Shown in pieces: positions 61,283-64,000 of a stretch of 64,000 nucleotides of DNA; position 1 is the first letter of the stretch; every line of letters begins with the position of its first letter. The notes beneath the pieces are model-generated. The model was not told the DNA's origin. It worked only from the letters and a program-made list of their open reading frames with translations, and made no database searches. A program made the translations under genes and the position numbers. The DNA comes from Zoogloeaceae bacterium. Its GTDB lineage: Bacteria > Pseudomonadota > Gammaproteobacteria > Burkholderiales > Rhodocyclaceae. The stretch is from the NCBI GenBank assembly GCA_024235595.1, contig JACKMC010000008.1:62001-126000 (forward strand), in the 5' to 3' direction.

Positions 61283-62545
61283 TCAACTGATCAGAATGGC
61301 GCGAAAATCGTTGACGTTGGTGAGCGTGGGGCCGGTCACCAGGCTGTCGCCCAAGGCTTCGAAGAAACCGTGCCCGTCATTGTTGTCGAGGCTGTCGCGA
61401 GGCCGGATGCCCTGTGCCCAGGCGCGCGCGAGCGTATCCGGGGCGACGAAGGCGCCGGCGATCTCCTCCTGCCCGTCGACGCCGTCGGTGTCGCCTGCCA
61501 CGGCGTGCACCCCGGGCATGCCCTCGAGCGCGACCGCCAGCGCGAGCAGGAACTCGACGTTGCGTCCGCCGCGGCCGTCGCCCTTGACGGTGACGGTGGT
61601 CTCGCCACCCGACAGCAGCACGCAAGGCGGCGCCACCGGCTGGCGGTGCCGGCCGACCTGGCGTGCGATGCCGGCCATCACCTTGCCGACCTCGCTGGCC
61701 TCGCCCTCGATGCTGTCGCCGAGCAGCAGCGGGGTGTAGCCTGCCAGCGCGGCGACCTTGGCGGCCGCCTCGAGGGCCATCTGCGGGGTGGCGATGAGCT
61801 GGGTGCTGACCCGCGCCAGGCGCTCGTCACCCGGCTTGATGGTTTCGCCGGCACCGGATTCGAGCAGCGCGCGGGCGCCGGCGGGCAGCTCGATCTGGAA
61901 ACGCCGCACGATCTCGAGCGCATCCGCACAGCGGGTAGGGTCGCCCACCGTGGGGCCGGAGGCGATGTCCATGGGGTTGTCGCCGGGCACATCCGAGATC
62001 AGCAGGTTGACCACCCGCGCCGGATGACAGGCGGCGGCAAGTCGTCCGCCCTTGATCGCCGAGAGGTGGCGGCGTACGCAATTCATCTCGGAGATGGTGG
62101 CGCCGGATCTGAGCAGCGCCCTGCTGATCGCCTGCTTGTCCTCGAGCGTGACGCCCTCACCCGGCAGCGGCAGCAGCGACGAGCCGCCGCCCGAGACCAG
62201 GCAGATCACCAGGTCGTCGGCGCTGAGCTCGCGCACGAAGTCGAGCATCCGGCCGGCCGCGGCAAGGCCGGCAGCGTCGGGTACCGGATGCGCCGCTTCG
62301 ACGATCTCGATGCGCTCGCAGGGCACCGCGTAGCCGTAGCGTGTCACCACCAGGCCGGTGAGCTCGCCGGGCCAGTTGCGTTCCAGCGCCTGGGCCATCG
62401 CGGCCGAGGCCTTGCCGGCGCCGATCACCAGGGTCCGGCCGAGCGGCGGCCTGGGCAGGAAGCGGGGAATGCAATGGCTCGGTTGTGCCGCCTTCACCGC
62501 GGCGGCGAACATGCGTCCGAGCAGCTCGCGCGGAGTGCTTGTCAT
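61283..62545 (-). CDS. ttuD: Glycerate 2-kinase / hydroxypyruvate reductase family protein (TtuD, MOFRL)
   Basis: 420 residues from the ATG at 62545. A GTG at 62575 and an ATG at 62557 are in frame. The protein has the N-terminal GK-type domain (RTLVIGAGKASAAMAQALER; LVICLVSGGGSSLLPLPGEG, the phosphate loop) and the C-terminal MOFRL domain (LLSGGETTVTVKGDGRGGRN). Although long annotated as hydroxypyruvate reductase, family members characterised biochemically phosphorylate glycerate to 2-phosphoglycerate. That fits the adjacent GlxR (which makes glycerate) and pyruvate kinase (after enolase). Confidence 0.92.
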   Translation of the reverse strand: MTSTPRELLGRMFAAAVKAAQPSHCIPRFLPRPPLGRTLVIGAGKASAAMAQALERNWPGELTGLVVTRYGYAVPCERIEIVEAAHPVPDAAGLAAAGRMLDFVRELSADDLVICLVSGGGSSLLPLPGEGVTLEDKQAISRALLRSGATISEMNCVRRHLSAIKGGRLAAACHPARVVNLLISDVPGDNPMDIASGPTVGDPTRCADALEIVRRFQIELPAGARALLESGAGETIKPGDERLARVSTQLIATPQMALEAAAKVAALAGYTPLLLGDSIEGEASEVGKVMAGIARQVGRHRQPVAPPCVLLSGGETTVTVKGDGRGGRNVEFLLALAVALEGMPGVHAVAGDTDGVDGQEEIAGAFVAPDTLARAWAQGIRPRDSLDNNDGHGFFEALGDSLVTGPTLTNVNDFRAILIS

Positions 62546-62564
62546 GGCTTCATCCATCTCTTGT

Positions 62565-62987
62565 TCAACGCTCACCGAGGTCGGCGAAGCGGATCGGCTG
62601 GGCGCCCTTCCACAGCACCAGGCGCCCCATGTCCATCAATTGCTCGCCGCCTTCGACCACGGTCAGGAAGTGGTTGCCGGCAAGCTGGCCCATCTTGCTG
62701 GCGAACTGGCTGCTGCCGTAGGCGAAGAGGATCTCGGTCTCCGAGAAACCGCCTGGATAGAGCAGCACATCGCCCCGCGACGGGTGATTGGTGTGATTCT
62801 CGAAACCGACGCCGGTATCGAAGTCGCCCAGCGGCACCCATACCGCTTCGCCGCTCCAGCGCGAGTGGATGACCTGGTTGGCGAAAGGCAGCAGTTTGAG
62901 GAAGGCTGCGCAGGTACGCGGCGCAGCCTGCTCTTCGAGGCGGGCAACGAAGCGCAGCGAACCGACCTCTATGGCGAGATGACGCAT
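62565..62987 (-). CDS. DUF3830 family (cyclophilin-like) protein
   Basis: 140 residues from the ATG at 62987, behind AAGGAGAG. The sequence RHLAIEVGSLRFVARLEEQA, then LPFANQVIHSRWSGEAVWVP and HPSRGDVLLYPGGFSETEIL matches the DUF3830 family, predicted to have a cyclophilin-like barrel. The function is unknown. It lies between glxR and ttuD in the glycerate operon, 52 bases after the former, with tight spacing to the latter, so it probably assists or regulates the same pathway. I could not identify catalytic residues. Confidence 0.8.
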   Translation of the reverse strand: MRHLAIEVGSLRFVARLEEQAAPRTCAAFLKLLPFANQVIHSRWSGEAVWVPLGDFDTGVGFENHTNHPSRGDVLLYPGGFSETEILFAYGSSQFASKMGQLAGNHFLTVVEGGEQLMDMGRLVLWKGAQPIRFADLGER

Positions 62988-63039
62988 GGGGGCTCTCCTT
63001 GTGGATGGCGGGCCGGCCCCTGCCGGCCCTGCACCATTG

Positions 63040-63924
63040 TCACTGGCCGATCTCGAAATTCGCCATCTTCTCGAGTGCCCGCACCATCGCGGAGTGATCC
63101 CAGGCGGCCCCGCCGTGCGCGGCGCAGGCACTGAAGAGTTCCTGCGCGGTGGCGGTGTTGGGCAGCGACACGCCGAGCTGGCGGCCGGTGGTGAGGGCCA
63201 GGTTGAGATCCTTCTGGTGCAGTTCGATGCGGAAGCCGGGATCGAAGCTGCGCTTCACCATGCGCTCGCCATGTACCTCGAGGATGCGAGAATTGGCGAA
63301 GCCGCCCATCAGCGCCTGGCGAACCTTGGCCGGGTCGGCACCGGCCTTGGCGGCCAGCAGCAGCGCCTCGCCCACCGCCTCGATGGTCAGCGCGACGATG
63401 ATCTGGTTGGCCACCTTGGTGATCTGGCCGTCGCCGTTGCCGCCGACCAGGGTGATGTTCTTGCCCATCAGCTCGAACAGTGGCCTGACCTTGTCGAAGG
63501 CGGCCTCGCTGCCGCCGACCATGATGGTGAGGCTGGCGGCCTTGGCGCCGACCTCGCCACCCGACACCGGCGCGTCGAGGTACTCGCAGCCGAGCGCGTT
63601 GATGCGCTCGGCGAAGCCCTTGGTGGCGACCGGCGAGATCGAGCTCATGTCGACCACGATCTTGCCCTTGGAGAGGCCTGCGGCAACGCCGTTCTCGCTG
63701 AACAGCGCGTCTTCCACGTGGGGCGTGTCCGGCACCATGGTGATCACGATGTCGGCCTGGCGCGCCACTTCGGCACCGTTGGCGCATGTCTTGGCGCCGG
63801 CCCCGGTGACGCTGGCCGGGGTCTCGCCGCGGGTGTAGGTGAACAGGGTGTGGCCACCCTTGAGCAGGTTGACCGCCATGGGCGCGCCCATGATGCCGAG
63901 GCCGATGAAGCCGATGTTTGCCAT
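63040..63924 (-). CDS. glxR: 2-Hydroxy-3-oxopropionate (tartronate semialdehyde) reductase
   Basis: 294 residues. It reduces tartronate semialdehyde to D-glycerate with NAD(P)H. The 3-hydroxyisobutyrate-dehydrogenase fold is clear: dinucleotide motif IGFIGLGIMGAPMAVNLLKG, substrate motif DAPVSGGEVGAKAASLTIMV, catalytic Lys in QITKVANQIIVALTIEAVGE, and KDLNLALTTGRQLGVSLPNT. An ATG start with CAAGGAG nine bases upstream. Upstream on the same strand, the last 16 bases of the window contain what could be the end of another gene (ALTA then TGA at 63985-63987), perhaps hydroxypyruvate isomerase or glyoxylate carboligase, but too little is visible to say. Confidence 0.95.
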   Translation of the reverse strand: MANIGFIGLGIMGAPMAVNLLKGGHTLFTYTRGETPASVTGAGAKTCANGAEVARQADIVITMVPDTPHVEDALFSENGVAAGLSKGKIVVDMSSISPVATKGFAERINALGCEYLDAPVSGGEVGAKAASLTIMVGGSEAAFDKVRPLFELMGKNITLVGGNGDGQITKVANQIIVALTIEAVGEALLLAAKAGADPAKVRQALMGGFANSRILEVHGERMVKRSFDPGFRIELHQKDLNLALTTGRQLGVSLPNTATAQELFSACAAHGGAAWDHSAMVRALEKMANFEIGQ

Positions 63925-64000
63925 GTTGCAATCTCCTTGTTCTTGGATTCGAAATGTTCTCTGTCGGGCCTTGGGGGTGCCGGCTCAGGCGGTCAGCGCC

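Noticed and set aside
63985..64000. End of another minus-strand gene
   Set aside because: Only 16 bases (ALTA then TGA) are visible; an operon partner such as hyi or gcl is plausible but cannot be supported.

Overview
The window is GC-rich chromosomal DNA, very probably from a betaproteobacterium of the Rhodocyclales (Azoarcus, Thauera or Aromatoleum type). This placement is inferred from codon use, a sigma-54/sigma-28 flagellar system, a fused 2-oxoacid:ferredoxin oxidoreductase beside a liu cluster, and a glycerate operon. It was not tested by any search.

Layout. 1-7.6 kb: the start of a periplasmic ABC binding protein, a bacteriohemerythrin, a four-gene exporter operon (TetR-like regulator, membrane fusion protein, ATPase, permease), glucose-6-phosphate isomerase, and an exported protein resembling a two-lobed aspartic protease. 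8.2-20.9 kb: flgN, flgM and flgA leftward and flgBCDEFGHIJKL rightward, followed by a lipoprotein. 20.9-25.9 kb: a cation/proton antiporter, RecQ, a 212-bp tandem repeat and an FKBP-type isomerase. 26-32.3 kb: a leftward late-flagellar group (fliC, flaG, fliD, fliS, fliT, fliK, an FlhB-like fragment, a YcgR-type brake). 32.8-37.5 kb: a HAD phosphatase, a diguanylate cyclase and a NarL-type two-component pair with a receiver domain on the kinase. 37.7-41.2 kb: tRNA-Thr, a long hairpin, an AcuR-type TetR regulator, a small ORF, a periplasmic DMSP lyase (DddY) and a PAS-only protein. 41.5-55.9 kb: an esterase, an AraC regulator, the leucine/isovalerate genes liuA, liuB, liuD and liuE, a fused indolepyruvate-type oxidoreductase, an amino-acid dehydrogenase and a sodium-coupled amino-acid transporter. 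56-59.2 kb: a TM2 protein, an SbtA/SbtB bicarbonate-transport pair and a divergent LysR regulator. 59.4 kb to the end: a leftward glyoxylate/glycerate operon.

How the parts fit. Transporter, dehydrogenase, ferredoxin-linked oxidoreductase and liu genes can be read as a path from branched-chain or aromatic amino acids to acyl-CoA and then acetyl-CoA plus acetoacetate. The glycerate genes convert tartronate semialdehyde to glycerate, 2-phosphoglycerate and pyruvate. The flagellar genes carry sigma-54-like and sigma-28-like promoters where the transcriptional hierarchy predicts them.

Most notable are the AcuR/DddY pair, whose cupin metal and catalytic residues are all present and whose two promoters share an operator-like motif, and a tandem duplication that places three start regions in front of liuD at the position where liuC is often found.
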